A stretch of DNA of 61,204 bases, taken from assembly GCA_021323165.1 (NCBI GenBank), contig JAJTCJ010000023.1, forward strand, positions 1 through 61,204. The letters run 5' to 3'. Positions within the stretch are counted from its first letter, which is position 1. Every line of letters starts with the position of its first letter. Made by a program: the position numbers and the translations under genes. Source of the stretch: Bacteroidota bacterium (lineage in GTDB: Bacteria > Bacteroidota > Bacteroidia > 2-12-FULL-35-15). The notes below the pieces were generated by a model. That model saw nothing but the letters and a program-made list of their open reading frames with translations. It did no database searches and was not told the DNA's origin. This document shows, piece after piece, positions 61,152 through 61,204 of this stretch.

Positions 61152-61204
61152 ATGGCTGCTGTTGACACAAAAGAAACCGTTAAACAACTTTTTTCCGATT
61201 ACCT
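61152..61204 (+). CDS. probable Fur-family regulator (partial, N-terminus only)
   Basis: Only 17 complete codons lie before the window ends: MAAVDTKETVKQLFSDY. The pattern ETVKQLFSDYL resembles the N-terminal helix of Bacteroidota Fur proteins, and fur commonly follows the RSH gene in these bacteria. Both lines are suggestive, not diagnostic. The rest of the gene is beyond the window. Confidence 0.5.
   Translation, partial: MAAVDTKETVKQLFSDY

Overview
The window looks like a chromosomal segment of an AT-rich Bacteroidota, class Bacteroidia or a close relative. Reasons: -7 promoter elements of the TAnnTTTG type, several with a TTG about 18-22 bases upstream; few Shine-Dalgarno sites; a type IX secretion C-terminal sorting domain; SPOR, thrombospondin-3 and PASTA envelope proteins; and the local order rluD / T9SS protein / PASTA protein / D-Ala ligase. 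It cannot be placed more finely from this sequence alone. No rRNA, tRNA, CRISPR, prophage or insertion sequence was seen. No stretch over about 300 bases lacks a gene; the longest gaps are 25157-25449 and 4579-4841.

Layout. 1-4.6 kb: an MksB-MksF-MksE-like condensin operon. Its ATPase is split into two reading frames at an A AAA AAG slippery heptamer, and its MksE-like gene also changes frame near the N-terminus. 4.8-12.2 kb: housekeeping and envelope genes (lgt, a secreted Pro-rich protein, inositol monophosphatase, patatin phospholipase, a Na+/solute symporter and secreted unknowns). 12.2-21.3 kb: first surface-glycan block (asparagine synthase, glycosyltransferase, Wza-like exporter, Wzc-like tyrosine kinase, rfbC, WecA-like initiator, lytic transglycosylase). 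21.5-25.2 kb: uvrA and a LOG-family hydrolase. 25.4-30.9 kb: a run of four exported proteins combining beta-barrel, thrombospondin-3 and SPOR modules with low-complexity linkers. 31-39.2 kb: msrA, a tiny membrane protein, rluD, a T9SS cargo protein, a PASTA protein, a tandem (double) D-Ala-D-Ala ligase and rdgB. 39.3-58.7 kb: second, more AT-rich glycan locus with a Wzx flippase, six or more glycosyltransferases, two further asparagine synthases, two FkbM methyltransferases, acyltransferases, a metallo-beta-lactamase-fold protein, a Wzy-like membrane protein and galE. 58.8-61.2 kb: the bifunctional (p)ppGpp enzyme and the start of a probable fur gene.

The two glycan blocks together contain most parts of a Wzx/Wzy-type pathway: initiation (WecA-like), chain assembly (glycosyltransferases), decoration (methyl, acyl and amide transfer), flipping (Wzx), candidate polymerisation (54112-55452) and export (Wza/Wzc).

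The most unusual points are the slippery-site split of the MksB-like ATPase, the fused double D-Ala-D-Ala ligase at the usual ddl position, three asparagine synthase paralogues, and four genes whose reading frames are broken near the N-terminus or mid-coil. The last could be real mutations, recoding or assembly errors.
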